Below, piece after piece: positions 53,408 through 62,330 of a stretch of 64,000 nucleotides of DNA. The translations under genes and the position numbers were made by a program. Below the pieces are notes generated by a model. That model saw only the letters and a list, made by a program, of their open reading frames with translations. It had not been told where the DNA came from and ran no database searches. Origin of the DNA: Bacteroides sp. (lineage in GTDB: Bacteria > Bacteroidota > Bacteroidia > Bacteroidales > Muribaculaceae); the NCBI GenBank assembly GCA_014801735.1, contig JAAVDO010000006.1:124001-188000 (forward strand), read 5' to 3'. The first letter of the stretch is position 1, and the number at the start of each line of letters is the position of its first letter.

Positions 53408-55228
53408 ATGCGCTTCCTAATTTCGATAATAATATTTCTGACTGTAGGCGTGGCCGGCAGTCAGGCCCAGACCACTTTTAAAGTACAGGCACCCGACAGA
53501 GTACCGCAAGGACAGAAGTTTGCCGTCACCTACCGACTCTCGAACGGCAGCGAACCGTCAGATCTTAGAGTGCAGCCGATAAACGGTTGCAGGCAACTAT
53601 ATGGACCGGCACAATCGACAAGGCAGAGTTATCAGGTGATCAACGGTGTAGCATCTTCGTCGATGTCGGTTGACTTCACGTATTACTATCTTGCGGAGAC
53701 CCCGGGAGAATATACCATCGAGGAGGCAACGATAAGAGACGGAAACAAGCGATATAGCACACGACCTGTGAAAATCACCGTCGTTGCCACTCAAAATCAA
53801 AATCAACCCGCAGCCGGAGGCCGGCCTGACGTAGACATGGATGATATCTCCACGCAGTCGAGCGACAGATCGGTCGCTTCAAACGACGTGATGGTGAGAA
53901 TCATACTCTCGCGCTCAAAAGTGTATGAGCAGGAAGCAATAGAATGCACTATAAAACTCTATACAAAATATAATATTTCGTCGTTCCGCCCCACTATCCA
54001 ACCAAGCTTCGACGGATGTCTTATAGAGGAACTTGACGTAACACCGTCGTTAAACGAGGTTGAGAGTTTCAACGGTCAGAACTATCGCACAGCGGTGCTG
54101 AAGCGGTGCATTCTGTTTCCGCAGAAGTCAGGAAAGCTCACAATCAACTCGGGCAACTATGACATAACCGTAGTGCAGTTCGAACAGATCGATATGGGTC
54201 TCTTCTCAATGCGCAACCCCACGGAAAGAGATATCAAGGTCAGCTCGAACACGGCTTCGGTTGAGGTGAAACCACTGCCCCAACCACAGCCGGCAGGCTT
54301 CAACGGCGCGGTAGGAAAATTCAACTTCGAAAGCCGCCTTGTCGGCAACAGTTTCCGCACGAATGATCCCGCCACACTGCTCGCCACAATCACCGGAACG
54401 GGTAATATCAAATATCTGAAAGAGCCGGTGATTGATTTCCCATCGGAATTCGAGCAGTATACTCCCAAAGCCGAGACACAGACCCGCGCAAACGGAGGCA
54501 GTGTAAGCGGAACAATGACAGTAGAATATACTTTCGTTCCGACAGCTGTCGGCGACTTCAAAATAGGAGGAGACAATTTCGTGTATTTCGATCCGACTAC
54601 CGAAAAATATGTCTCCATAGCCATGCCCGACTATAATATAAAAGTAGCTCAGGGCGTCTCTACCCCATCGACGACAGAACGTAAGGGGATAGAGGCCAAA
54701 AATACCGATATACTGCATATTCATGCCGTGAACGGCAAACTGTCGCAAACACATACGCCAGTGACTGATAAAGCCTGGTATTGGCTGCTATATGCATGTG
54801 CACTTGGAATTCTGATCGCGTCGATAGTGATTTACGGCCGTCATGCCCGCGCCATGGCCGACGTGAAAGGCAGACGCATAGCACGCGCCAACAAGATGGC
54901 ACGCCAGCGCCTGCGCACCGCCCGGAAAATGCTCGATCAGCATCAGAACGACAAGTTCTATGAGGAGTTGCTCAAGGCACTGTGGGGGTATCTCGGCGAC
55001 AAGCTCTCGATGGCGGGTTCACAACTGACCCGTGAAAACGTTACGAACGAACTTGCAACACGCTTCGGGGAGGCCGGTAGCCAAACTGCAAAGAATGTAG
55101 TTGAAGTGATAGACCAATGCGAAATGGCCAGATATGCTCCATCGGCAGCTGCCCAACCGGAACAACTATATGAACTGGCAGCAGATACAATCAACAATAT
55201 CGAACGCCTCAAGCCGATTAAACACTGA
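53408..55228 (+). CDS. batD: BatD, oxygen tolerance protein
   Basis: A 606-residue BatD protein. Signal peptide 1 to about 20 (ISIIIFLTVGVAGSQA), several beta-rich domains in the periplasm (about 22-445) with the Bat motif RVPQGQKFAVTYRLSNGS near 30, one transmembrane helix at about 457-478 (WYWLLYACALGILIASIVIY) and a cytoplasmic helical tail (about 490-606, KFYEELLKALWGYLGDKLSM). BatD is a conserved member of the aerotolerance operon, thought to form a complex with the vWA proteins. It starts 42 bases after batBC. Confidence 0.92.
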   Translation: MRFLISIIIFLTVGVAGSQAQTTFKVQAPDRVPQGQKFAVTYRLSNGSEPSDLRVQPINGCRQLYGPAQSTRQSYQVINGVASSSMSVDFTYYYLAETPGEYTIEEATIRDGNKRYSTRPVKITVVATQNQNQPAAGGRPDVDMDDISTQSSDRSVASNDVMVRIILSRSKVYEQEAIECTIKLYTKYNISSFRPTIQPSFDGCLIEELDVTPSLNEVESFNGQNYRTAVLKRCILFPQKSGKLTINSGNYDITVVQFEQIDMGLFSMRNPTERDIKVSSNTASVEVKPLPQPQPAGFNGAVGKFNFESRLVGNSFRTNDPATLLATITGTGNIKYLKEPVIDFPSEFEQYTPKAETQTRANGGSVSGTMTVEYTFVPTAVGDFKIGGDNFVYFDPTTEKYVSIAMPDYNIKVAQGVSTPSTTERKGIEAKNTDILHIHAVNGKLSQTHTPVTDKAWYWLLYACALGILIASIVIYGRHARAMADVKGRRIARANKMARQRLRTARKMLDQHQNDKFYEELLKALWGYLGDKLSMAGSQLTRENVTNELATRFGEAGSQTAKNVVEVIDQCEMARYAPSAAAQPEQLYELAADTINNIERLKPIKH

Positions 55229-55252
55229 CCGAACCTTATAACAGAAACAAAA

Positions 55253-56035
55253 ATGTTGACCCGTATATATATACTCGTAGCAGCCATTGTTGCTTTCGCC
55301 GGAAACGGATATGCCGAGAGCCTGACTGAGAAAGCAGACTCAGCTTATATGGCTGATGATTTCCAGACAGCGCTCGAACTCTATCAAGAGACAGCCAGAA
55401 CTGAGGGGACATCGGCAGAGCTGTGGTATAACATCGGCAATACAGAATACAGACTGGGACATATTGGCAAGGCCATAATAGCCTATAACCGTTCGCTGCG
55501 TCTGGATCCGGGTAATCCTGACACAAGAGCCAATCTGGATTTCGTGTCGTCGAAGACCATTGACAAACCATCGGAGAAGGGGTCGTTTCTGTCGAACACG
55601 ACCGACAGTGTGGCTACCACCACAAGTGCCGACACATGGGCATGGCTTGCATTCGGAATGTTTGTTCTGATGTTGGGTGGCATAGCGCTGTATGTTTTCA
55701 GCACATCAGTGCTCATGCGTAAGACAGGTTTTTTCTCAGCCATAGGATTTGCGATTGCCACGGTCGGTCTGGTAGTGATTGCACTCAGAGCATCGAGTAT
55801 TGCGACATCAAAAACTGAAGCTATCGTTACTGCAAAGTCAACAATCCTGTCGACATCGCCACGCGAACCAAAAGACAGAACAGAAGAGGCAATGTTGCTG
55901 CATGAAGGTACAAACGTGTCGATTGTAGATTCAGTAGGCGTACACAATGACACGACAGGATTGAAATGGTATGATGTGAAAATCGACAATACTCACAGAG
56001 CGTGGATAAAATCAAGCGATATTGAAAAAATATAA
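55253..56035 (+). CDS. batE: BatE, TPR and SH3-like protein of the aerotolerance operon
   Basis: A 260-residue protein. Signal peptide 1 to about 19, TPR repeats (about 20-100, AELWYNIGNTEYRLGHIGKAI and AYNRSLRLDPGNPDTRANLD), two transmembrane helices (about 125-147 and 157-177) and a C-terminal SH3-like domain (about 200-260, TGLKWYDVKIDNTHRAWI). This is the BatE architecture. It is the last gene; a hairpin (56046-56065) follows 10 bases after the stop. Confidence 0.9.
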   Translation: MLTRIYILVAAIVAFAGNGYAESLTEKADSAYMADDFQTALELYQETARTEGTSAELWYNIGNTEYRLGHIGKAIIAYNRSLRLDPGNPDTRANLDFVSSKTIDKPSEKGSFLSNTTDSVATTTSADTWAWLAFGMFVLMLGGIALYVFSTSVLMRKTGFFSAIGFAIATVGLVVIALRASSIATSKTEAIVTAKSTILSTSPREPKDRTEEAMLLHEGTNVSIVDSVGVHNDTTGLKWYDVKIDNTHRAWIKSSDIEKI

Positions 56036-56045
56036 GCCCACGGGA

Positions 56046-56072
56046 GATATGTTGTAAAACATATCGCATTTT
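56046..56072 (+). terminator. Hairpin after batE
   Basis: An 8-bp stem, GATATGTT (56046-56053) with AACATATC (56058-56065), GTAA tetraloop, followed by GCATTTTC. Probable end of the Bat operon. Confidence 0.6.
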
Positions 56073-56169
56073 CAGGGCTAATATTTCACAGTCTCGCAAA
56101 GAATGAGTAAATTTAGCACACTTTTCATCCTCACCGAACAATATTAACCCGTATAAATCCATAAAGACT

Positions 56170-56427
56170 ATGGCTAAAACAATCTCTTTCAACGAACTCC
56201 GCCGTCTTAAAGACAGTCTGCCTGATGGTGCTACCCATCAGATAGCCGACAAGCTGAATATCACCGTTCAGACAGTGCGCAACTACTTCGGTGGCGCCAA
56301 TTACGAGTTTGGCAAGAATGCTGGTGTACATATCGAACCGGGTCCTGACGGCGGAATAGTTGTTCTGGACGACGAAACCATCTATGATATGGCCGTTGAA
56401 ATACTGAAAGGTCAGGAAAAGGAATAA
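56170..56427 (+). CDS. Small HTH-type DNA-binding protein, conserved in Bacteroidales
   Basis: An 85-residue protein. The N-terminal half looks like a helix-turn-helix (LPDGATHQIADKLNITVQTVRNYF, about 18-41), followed by a glycine-rich FGGANYEFGKNAGVHIEPGPDGGI and a short helix. From memory, close relatives with a near-identical middle occur in many Bacteroidales and are annotated as putative DNA-binding proteins; that recall needs checking. No partner gene is adjacent. It ends at an intrinsic terminator. Regulatory role is inference. Confidence 0.72.
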   Translation: MAKTISFNELRRLKDSLPDGATHQIADKLNITVQTVRNYFGGANYEFGKNAGVHIEPGPDGGIVVLDDETIYDMAVEILKGQEKE

Positions 56428-56451
56428 GAGGCCATTGGCAGAAAAGACAAA

Positions 56452-56494
56452 CTGTCCTGTGTGTGATATAAACATGCAGGACAGATTTTTTTTG
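56452..56494 (+). terminator. Intrinsic terminator of the small HTH gene
   Basis: A 12-bp stem with two G-T pairs, CTGTCCTGTGTG (56452-56463) with CATGCAGGACAG (56473-56484), followed by A and eight T. Confidence 0.9.
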
Positions 56495-56523
56495 CCAAAT
56501 ATGATAATCTAAAGAAAAATGAT

Positions 56524-56531
56524 TAATTTTG
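56524..56531 (+). promoter_or_regulatory. -7 box of the thiamin operon
   Basis: TAATTTTG, 16 bases before the start of the TPP aptamer. It places the riboswitch at the 5' end of the transcript. Confidence 0.55.
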
Positions 56532-56546
56532 TGGTGAAAGTAATCC

Positions 56547-56626
56547 ACTCAAGAGGGGTGCCCCAAAGAGGCTGAGAACATACCCTTGGAACTTGAAACG
56601 GTTAGAACCGGCGCAAGGACTTGAAC
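56547..56626 (+). promoter_or_regulatory. TPP riboswitch (THI element)
   Basis: The conserved thi-box blocks are present in order: GGGGTGCC at 56555-56562, GGCTGAGA at 56570-56577, ACCCTTGGAACTTGAA and ACCGGCGCAAGGA ending near 56619. P1 can form between TCAAG (56549-56553) and CTTGA (56620-56624). About 75 bases separate it from the thiS ATG. That space has a GGGAC/GTTCC hairpin and the palindrome TCTCGCGAGA (56665-56674) but no T-tract, so control of translation is more likely than termination. Confidence 0.92.
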
Positions 56627-56699
56627 TGAAAAACGGATCACAAGGGACAAAAAGTTCCGAAACCTCTCGCGAGACACTTTCATAACAAATAGCAAAAAT

Positions 56700-56903
56700 A
56701 TGAAAGTAGAAATCAACAAGCGAGAGATCGCCGTGGCACCGGAAATCAAAACTCTCGAACAACTTCTGATTGCTGAAAACCTGACCGGTCCGGGACGGGC
56801 GGTCGCAGTGGACAATCGTGTCGTTAGCCGCACGGACCGAGAGGATATGCCTCTGAAAGAAGGTATGAAGATAACTGTGATAAAGGCTGTTTGCGGTGGA
56901 TAA
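56700..56903 (+). CDS. thiS: ThiS, sulfur carrier protein
   Basis: A 67-residue ubiquitin-fold sulfur carrier ending in the required Cys-Gly-Gly. ThiF adenylates its C-terminal glycine and the thiocarboxylate supplies sulfur to ThiG. The N-terminus MKVEINKREIAVAP and the length are normal. It is the first gene after the riboswitch and overlaps the next frame by eight bases. Confidence 0.95.
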   Translation: MKVEINKREIAVAPEIKTLEQLLIAENLTGPGRAVAVDNRVVSRTDREDMPLKEGMKITVIKAVCGG

Positions 56904-58080
56904 GAAATTTATAAAGATCGCTGTCACAGTTGACTACTTTTATCCCGATGAAGCGGCCGATATCACAAGGGCGCTTGTAGAAGGAGGGTATGACTATGTC
57001 CATATCAGAAAGCCGGGATATAATTCGCAACAAATTAAGAGTCTGATAAATAAGATTGATCCGACCCTAAGAAAACGCATTACCCTGCATGATCATTTTG
57101 AGGTAGCAGAGGAAACCGGAATAGGAGGCATTCACCTAAACCAGAGAAACAACTCTGTACCAGTCAACTGGAGAGGACGATTAAGCCGGTCGTGTCATTC
57201 GCCTGAGGAATGTGAATGTGCAGACAAATATGATTACGTGACTCTCAGTCCCATTTATCCGAGTATATCCAAACCCGGATATAAAAGATGTTTCGACTCC
57301 ACTGCCCTGCATGATTTTTTGCAAAGCGGGAGGAGAATCATAGCCTTGGGAGGAGTAAAACAGGAACAACTGTCACGCCTGAAAGAGGTAGGATTTCATG
57401 GAGCCGCCATGCTATCAGACGCATGGCGACGGCGTATCAATCCCGAGAAGTTCTGCTTGCAGTTTATCACCAATCCACATTCAGAAACGGATGCCATCGA
57501 GCAGGCGACAGCGGCCTTGGCCGGTGGGTGCCGATGGATTCAACTGAGATGGAAAGATGGCAACGAAGACGAACTATTGTCAGCAGCAAAGGTTATATCC
57601 CAACTTTGCAAAGAGCACAAAGCAATATTCCTGCTTGACGACAAAGTAGAGCTCGTTGAGAAAAGCGGAGCCGACGGCGTGCATCTCGGGAAAAACGACA
57701 TACCGGTAAAAGAAGCGCGCAGACTACTGGGGCCTAACAAGATAATAGGCGCCACCGCAAATACACCGGAGGATATCATGGCAGCCGCCTCAGCGGGTGC
57801 TGATTACATAGGATACGGACCTTTCAGGTTCACAAGCACGAAGAAGAATCTGAGTCCAATTCTGGGATTTGAAGGCTATCGGCTTGCTAATGAATACTGT
57901 AAAGTAAACAGTATTTCTTTACCTATCGTAGCGATCGGTGGAATTATACCTCAGGATATCAAGGAATTAATGAGTACTGGCATTAACGGGATAGCTGTCA
58001 GCGGGTGCATAATCAATGCCGCCGACAGAGAAGATATGACCGGGACAATAATAAAAACAATAAGAGAATCAATAAAATAA
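56896..58080 (+). CDS. thiE: TenI-ThiE fusion: two thiamin-phosphate-synthase-fold domains
   Basis: A 394-residue protein starting with GTG. Two ThiE-fold (TIM barrel) domains are joined. The N-terminal half (1 to about 190) resembles TenI: it has [13 protein letters not shown] and TLHDHFEV and a [12 protein letters not shown] segment; TenI helps the aromatisation of the thiazole tautomer. The C-terminal half (about 193-394) is ThiE proper, with [15 protein letters not shown] near 212, [20 protein letters not shown] near 248, the phosphate loop [25 protein letters not shown] near 300 and VAIGGI near 350. ThiE couples HMP-pyrophosphate with the thiazole phosphate. Overlaps thiS and leads into thiG. 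Confidence 0.88.
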   Translation: MDKKFIKIAVTVDYFYPDEAADITRALVEGGYDYVHIRKPGYNSQQIKSLINKIDPTLRKRITLHDHFEVAEETGIGGIHLNQRNNSVPVNWRGRLSRSCHSPEECECADKYDYVTLSPIYPSISKPGYKRCFDSTALHDFLQSGRRIIALGGVKQEQLSRLKEVGFHGAAMLSDAWRRRINPEKFCLQFITNPHSETDAIEQATAALAGGCRWIQLRWKDGNEDELLSAAKVISQLCKEHKAIFLLDDKVELVEKSGADGVHLGKNDIPVKEARRLLGPNKIIGATANTPEDIMAAASAGADYIGYGPFRFTSTKKNLSPILGFEGYRLANEYCKVNSISLPIVAIGGIIPQDIKELMSTGINGIAVSGCIINAADREDMTGTIIKTIRESIK

Positions 58081-58082
58081 CT

Positions 58083-58850
58083 ATGGATAAACTAATCATA
58101 GGAGGACGAGAATTCAAGTCTCGTCTATTTGTCGGCACCGGCAAGTTCAGAAGTAATAGCATTATGGCTGAGGCAATTAAGGCCTCGGGCACGGAAATGG
58201 TAACCGTAGCCATGAAGCGCATAGATATGGATAACCGTGAGGACGACATGCTAAATCATATCAAATCAGATGATATTCAGCTACTTCCAAATACATCGGG
58301 AGTGCGCAACGCGGAGGAAGCCATACTGGCGGCCCAATTGTCGAGAGAAGCTTTTGGAACAAATTTCCTGAAACTTGAAATACATCCGGACCCACGCTAT
58401 CTGCTGCCTGACCCTATAGAAACGCTTAAGGCTACAGAGGTGCTTGCCGGTATGGGATTTGTAGTGCTCCCCTACATTCAGGCCGACCCAGTGCTATGCA
58501 AAAGGCTCGAAGATGCAGGTGCTGCAACAGTGATGCCACTGGCTGCTCCCATAGGCTCAAACAAGGGACTGGTGACCCGCGATCTGATCAGAATCATTAT
58601 AGAACAAAGCAGAGTTCCGGTTGTGGTTGACGCCGGACTGGGAGTTCCATCGCACGCGGCCGCTGCAATGGAGATGGGTGCAGATGCCGTGCTTGTGAAT
58701 ACGGCCATAGCTGTGGCCGGCGACCCTGTGAAGATGGCAAAGGCTTTTGCCGACGCGACTCGAGCCGGTAGAGATGCATACGAGGCAGGGCCCGGAGCAA
58801 TAAGTGATTCCGCCCATGCTTCAAGTCCGCTAACATCATTCCTTGACTGA
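58083..58850 (+). CDS. thiG: ThiG, thiazole synthase
   Basis: A 255-residue TIM-barrel thiazole synthase that builds the thiazole phosphate from deoxyxylulose 5-phosphate, dehydroglycine and ThiS thiocarboxylate. Marks are [20 protein letters not shown] at the start, [11 protein letters not shown] near 42 with the likely Schiff-base lysine, LLPNTSG near 62, the Lys/Glu-rich [14 protein letters not shown] near 98, and [21 protein letters not shown] near 180. The frame extends to 58005, but the ATG at 58083, two bases after the thiE stop, gives the family start. Confidence 0.94.
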   Translation: MDKLIIGGREFKSRLFVGTGKFRSNSIMAEAIKASGTEMVTVAMKRIDMDNREDDMLNHIKSDDIQLLPNTSGVRNAEEAILAAQLSREAFGTNFLKLEIHPDPRYLLPDPIETLKATEVLAGMGFVVLPYIQADPVLCKRLEDAGAATVMPLAAPIGSNKGLVTRDLIRIIIEQSRVPVVVDAGLGVPSHAAAAMEMGADAVLVNTAIAVAGDPVKMAKAFADATRAGRDAYEAGPGAISDSAHASSPLTSFLD

Positions 58851-58854
58851 AGCC

Positions 58855-59988
58855 ATGTTTTCAGATGAACTAAAAAAATATAGCTGGGAAGAAACAGAAG
58901 ATACGATCATGAAGATGACCGGGCAAGACGTTGAACACGCGTTAGGCAAGGATCATCTGAATGACCATGATTTCATGGCACTGATCTCGCCGGCTGCAGC
59001 GCCCTATCTGGAACAGATGGCCCAGAAAAGCCGAGCACTGACCGAGCAACGGTTCGGAAAGACTATATCGATGTTTATTCCACTCTACATCACCAACTCG
59101 TGTACTAACGGATGTGTTTATTGCGGATTCAACCACAAAAACAAATTCAAGCGAGTCATTCTTACTCCTGAAGAAATAGAAGAGGAATGTAAGGCTATAA
59201 AAGCTCTCGGTCCTTTTGAGAATCTGCTGATAGTTACCGGTGAGAACCCGGTGTTAGCCGGAACCGACTATTTGGAAAAAGCCCTGAAGGTGTGTCGACC
59301 CTATTTCAGCAACCTGACAATTGAGGTAATGCCTCTCAGCGCAGAGGATTACGAACGACTCACACACTCGGGCCTGAACGGAGTGATCTGCTTTCAGGAA
59401 ACATACCACCGTGAACGCTACAAGGACTACCATCCCACCGGCATGAAGAGCAACTTTGAATGGCGTGTAGACGGCTTCGACCGCATGGGTCAGGCCGGAG
59501 TTCACAAAATAGGGATGGGTGTTCTGATCGGCCTTGAGGAGTGGCGAACCGATCTGACGATGATGGCGCGTCATCTGACTTATCTGAGAAAGCATTACTG
59601 GCGCACCAAGTATTCGGTAAATTTCCCAAGAATGCGACCCTCTGAGTCCGGATTTCAGCCAAACGTGGTCATGAGCGACCGTGAACTGGCTCAAGTGACC
59701 TTTGCATTCAGACTTTATGATCCGGATGTAGATATTTCATACTCCACAAGAGAAAATCACGAATTCAGGAATAACATGGCGACCCTCGGTGTCACAACCA
59801 TGAGTGCAGGGTCAAAGACCGATCCAGGAGGGTATGCCACACATGTGACCTCGCTCGAACAGTTTGCCATCAGCGACGATGCATCGCCCGAGAGAGTTGC
59901 CGCTGACCTGAAAGCGAGAGGAAGAGAACCGGTATGGAAAGACTGGGACAGAGTGTTTGATCTGGCCGACCTGAAAGAGACACGATGA
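58855..59988 (+). CDS. thiH: ThiH, 2-iminoacetate synthase (radical SAM tyrosine lyase)
   Basis: A 377-residue radical SAM enzyme that splits tyrosine to dehydroglycine and p-cresol for the anaerobic thiazole pathway. The cluster motif is CTNGCVYCGFNHKN (C-x3-C-x2-C) near 82-89. The frame extends to a TTG at 58843; the ATG at 58855, four bases after the thiG stop, is preferred. A long insertion is absent and the length is normal. Its four-base overlap (ATGA) with thiF indicates coupled translation. The use of ThiH and not ThiO fits an anaerobe. Confidence 0.93.
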   Translation: MFSDELKKYSWEETEDTIMKMTGQDVEHALGKDHLNDHDFMALISPAAAPYLEQMAQKSRALTEQRFGKTISMFIPLYITNSCTNGCVYCGFNHKNKFKRVILTPEEIEEECKAIKALGPFENLLIVTGENPVLAGTDYLEKALKVCRPYFSNLTIEVMPLSAEDYERLTHSGLNGVICFQETYHRERYKDYHPTGMKSNFEWRVDGFDRMGQAGVHKIGMGVLIGLEEWRTDLTMMARHLTYLRKHYWRTKYSVNFPRMRPSESGFQPNVVMSDRELAQVTFAFRLYDPDVDISYSTRENHEFRNNMATLGVTTMSAGSKTDPGGYATHVTSLEQFAISDDASPERVAADLKARGREPVWKDWDRVFDLADLKETR

Positions 59989-60692
59989 TCAACACTGAAA
60001 TCGACAGATATAGCCGGCAAATAATGCTTGAGGAGTTCGGAACCGAAGGCCAAAAACGTCTACAATCGGCCACGGTGCTTATCGTGGGCGTAGGCGGCCT
60101 GGGGTCGGCTGTAGCACCTTATCTTGCCGGAGCCGGTGTTGGAAGGCTGATACTGACAGATAGCGACACAGTGAGCCTGAGCAACCTGCAGCGACAAATT
60201 CTATACTCCGAGGAGGAAACGGGTCTGAAGAAAACTGAAATCGCAGCAAAACGACTGAGAAAACTTAATTCAAGAATAACGATAGAGGTATGTGATGAGG
60301 GCCTGACACCTGAGAATGCAGAGAGACTGATAGGTTGTTGTGACGCGGTAGTAGATTGCTGTGATAACTATAAGACACGCATTCTGATTGACGATGTGTG
60401 TGCAACGACAGGCAAACCATGGATCTACGGGTCGATCGGTGAATTCTCAGGCCAGCTGAGCGTATTTAACCACAAGAAAGGGAAAAGATACAGGGAGCTT
60501 TTCCCTGACATTGAAGATCTCTGTAAGGGTCAAAAGCGAATTACAGGAGTTCTTGGCCCCGTTGCGGGTACGATCGGTGCTCTCGAAGCAGCCGAGTGTA
60601 TAAAACTTCTGGCAGGAACCGGAGAAACAGCAGAAGGGAAACTGCTGACTATCGACTTTCTGAACTTAACTACCGAAACAGTAGAATTTTAA
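59985..60692 (+). CDS. thiF: ThiF, ThiS adenylyltransferase
   Basis: A 235-residue E1-like HesA/MoeB/ThiF protein that adenylates the ThiS C-terminus. The nucleotide site is VGVGGLGSAVAPYLAGAGVG near 31, with the family's DSDTVSLSNLQRQ near 55 (DxxxxxxSNLxRQ), DCCDNYKTR near 117 and a C-terminal IDFLNLTTE. The zinc Cys residues that MoeB has are largely absent, in keeping with ThiF variants. The gene overlaps thiH by four bases. Confidence 0.92.
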   Translation: MINTEIDRYSRQIMLEEFGTEGQKRLQSATVLIVGVGGLGSAVAPYLAGAGVGRLILTDSDTVSLSNLQRQILYSEEETGLKKTEIAAKRLRKLNSRITIEVCDEGLTPENAERLIGCCDAVVDCCDNYKTRILIDDVCATTGKPWIYGSIGEFSGQLSVFNHKKGKRYRELFPDIEDLCKGQKRITGVLGPVAGTIGALEAAECIKLLAGTGETAEGKLLTIDFLNLTTETVEF

Positions 60693-60701
60693 ATTCAAAA
60701 A

Positions 60702-61349
60702 ATGGAAAACAAATATAAATGGTCGGAAGTGGCCTGGAAACAGGCGGAGCCCGTATATAGGTCTATTCTTGATCTGCCGTTTGTAAGAGAACTGGCTGCC
60801 GGGACATTGGAAAGGAGCGTGTTCGAACGATACATAGCCCAAGACAGCCTGTATATCGGCCAATACAGCAAAGTGCTGGCGCACATTGCATCTCGTCTTT
60901 CCTCCACCTGTATGACAGAAACTTTTCTGCGCTTCGCACAGGATGGCGTAGCAGTAGAAAAAGCCCTACATTCAATGTATCTTGACAAGAGACCAGACGA
61001 GATGTCGCCGGCATGCCGGTTCTATACATCTGTACTCAGCGCTCAAGCAGAGGAAGCGGTAGAGGTCGAAGCCGCAGCTATTCTACCCTGCTTCTGGGTA
61101 TATCTGAAAGTAGGAAAAGAGATAGCCAGGCAAAGCGACGAAACGAATCCATATAAAGACTGGATCTCCACATATTCGGATATGACATTCGAGAAATCGA
61201 CGGAGGAGGCTATTTCTATCTGCAATTCGCTTGCCGAGAAGGCATCGGAGAGCGTGCGCGACAAAATGACAAAAATCTTCGTTGAATGCACACGGCTGGA
61301 GTGGTTGTTCTGGCACGGAGCTTATGCTGATCTGAAATGGGAGATATGA
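60702..61349 (+). CDS. tenA: TenA, aminopyrimidine aminohydrolase
   Basis: A 215-residue TenA (thiaminase II) protein. It hydrolyses aminopyrimidine breakdown products of thiamin (such as amino-HMP) to HMP for salvage. TenA hallmarks are FVRELAAGTLERSVFERYIAQDSLY near 23 and the catalytic-cysteine segment AAAILPCFWVYLKVG (Cys about 131), which marks the TenA_C subclass; the last helix has EWLFWHGAY near 203. It lies between thiF and thiD and overlaps thiD by four bases. Confidence 0.92.
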   Translation: MENKYKWSEVAWKQAEPVYRSILDLPFVRELAAGTLERSVFERYIAQDSLYIGQYSKVLAHIASRLSSTCMTETFLRFAQDGVAVEKALHSMYLDKRPDEMSPACRFYTSVLSAQAEEAVEVEAAAILPCFWVYLKVGKEIARQSDETNPYKDWISTYSDMTFEKSTEEAISICNSLAEKASESVRDKMTKIFVECTRLEWLFWHGAYADLKWEI

Positions 61350-62167
61350 AGAAACGATTCCACAGAGCTCTGACAATAGCAGGATCTGATCCGTCGGGAG
61401 GTGCAGGTCTACAAGCTGACCTTAAAACGTTCTCGGCACTTGGCGTCTATGGCACGACGGCAACAGTGGCTATAGTCGACGAAAATACTCAGGGGGTGTA
61501 TGGAGTACATCCTGTGCCCGACAATTTCGTGGCCGGACAGATACGGTCGGTACTATCTGATATCGGAACCGATGCTGTAAAGATAGGTATGCTTCACAGT
61601 TCGGAACTGATAAGGACGGTGCTGCACACTTTGATGGAATATCCCGAAGTTACCAACATAGTACTCGACCCAGTTATGGTTGCCACATCGGGCGATCCTC
61701 TTCTTCGTGAAGATGCCATCGGGACTCTCCGAGATGAACTGATTCCTTATTGCCGAGTTATCACCCCGAATGTTCCCGAAGCCTCACTGCTGCTGGGTGA
61801 GGCAATCGACAGACAAAGCCAGTTTGAAGAAGCAGCCAGAGCCCTATCGTCGATGTACGGAGAAAGTAAGGTGTCTGTCATGCTGAAAGCAGGTCACCTG
61901 TCGGACCAAATACTGACCGATATCTTCTATAACGCTGAGACCGGCGAGATGGTACGCATGGAATCGAAACGTATAGACACAAATAATACACACGGCACAG
62001 GTTGCACGCTTTCGTCGGCTATTACGGCATGGTTGGCCAAAAGCGCAGATCTTAACACAGCGGTGAGACTTGGAAAAGAGTATCTGACGGCTGCTCTCCT
62101 ATCGGGAGCCGAATATGAGACAGGAAAAGGACACGGGCCGGTGAATCATTTTCACGCCATGTGGTAA
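61346..62167 (+). CDS. thiD: ThiD, HMP/HMP-phosphate kinase
   Basis: A 273-residue ribokinase-like bifunctional kinase that phosphorylates hydroxymethylpyrimidine twice, giving HMP-pyrophosphate. Marks are ALTIAGSDPSGGAGLQADLKTFSALGVYG near 8, LDPVMVATSGDPLL near 113 and the DTNNTHGTGCTLSSAIT motif near 210. The ATG at 61346 overlaps the tenA stop (ATGA); an ATG at 61337 in the same frame is possible. It closes the operon and is followed by a terminator. With TenA it provides the pyrimidine branch since thiC is absent. Confidence 0.94.
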   Translation: MKKRFHRALTIAGSDPSGGAGLQADLKTFSALGVYGTTATVAIVDENTQGVYGVHPVPDNFVAGQIRSVLSDIGTDAVKIGMLHSSELIRTVLHTLMEYPEVTNIVLDPVMVATSGDPLLREDAIGTLRDELIPYCRVITPNVPEASLLLGEAIDRQSQFEEAARALSSMYGESKVSVMLKAGHLSDQILTDIFYNAETGEMVRMESKRIDTNNTHGTGCTLSSAITAWLAKSADLNTAVRLGKEYLTAALLSGAEYETGKGHGPVNHFHAMW

Positions 62168-62170
62168 AAC

Positions 62171-62211
62171 GACTTGTTGGGGTAGGTACGACTCACCTGC
62201 CCCAACAAGTC
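62171..62211 (+). terminator. Terminator of the thiamin operon
   Basis: A 17-bp stem with one mismatch, arms GACTTGTTGGGGTAGGT (62171-62187) and ACCTGCCCCAACAAGTC (62195-62211), followed by TATATAAAA. It lies three bases after the thiD stop. Confidence 0.85.
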
Positions 62212-62330
62212 TATATAAAAGCCTAAACCACTTCTCACCGTCTTCATTGACGCAAGACTCTCAATCTGAAATGGACAAAAGTCCATGTAATACGTAGATG
62301 AACCTTAATAGGATACCAATGCGAAAGGTA

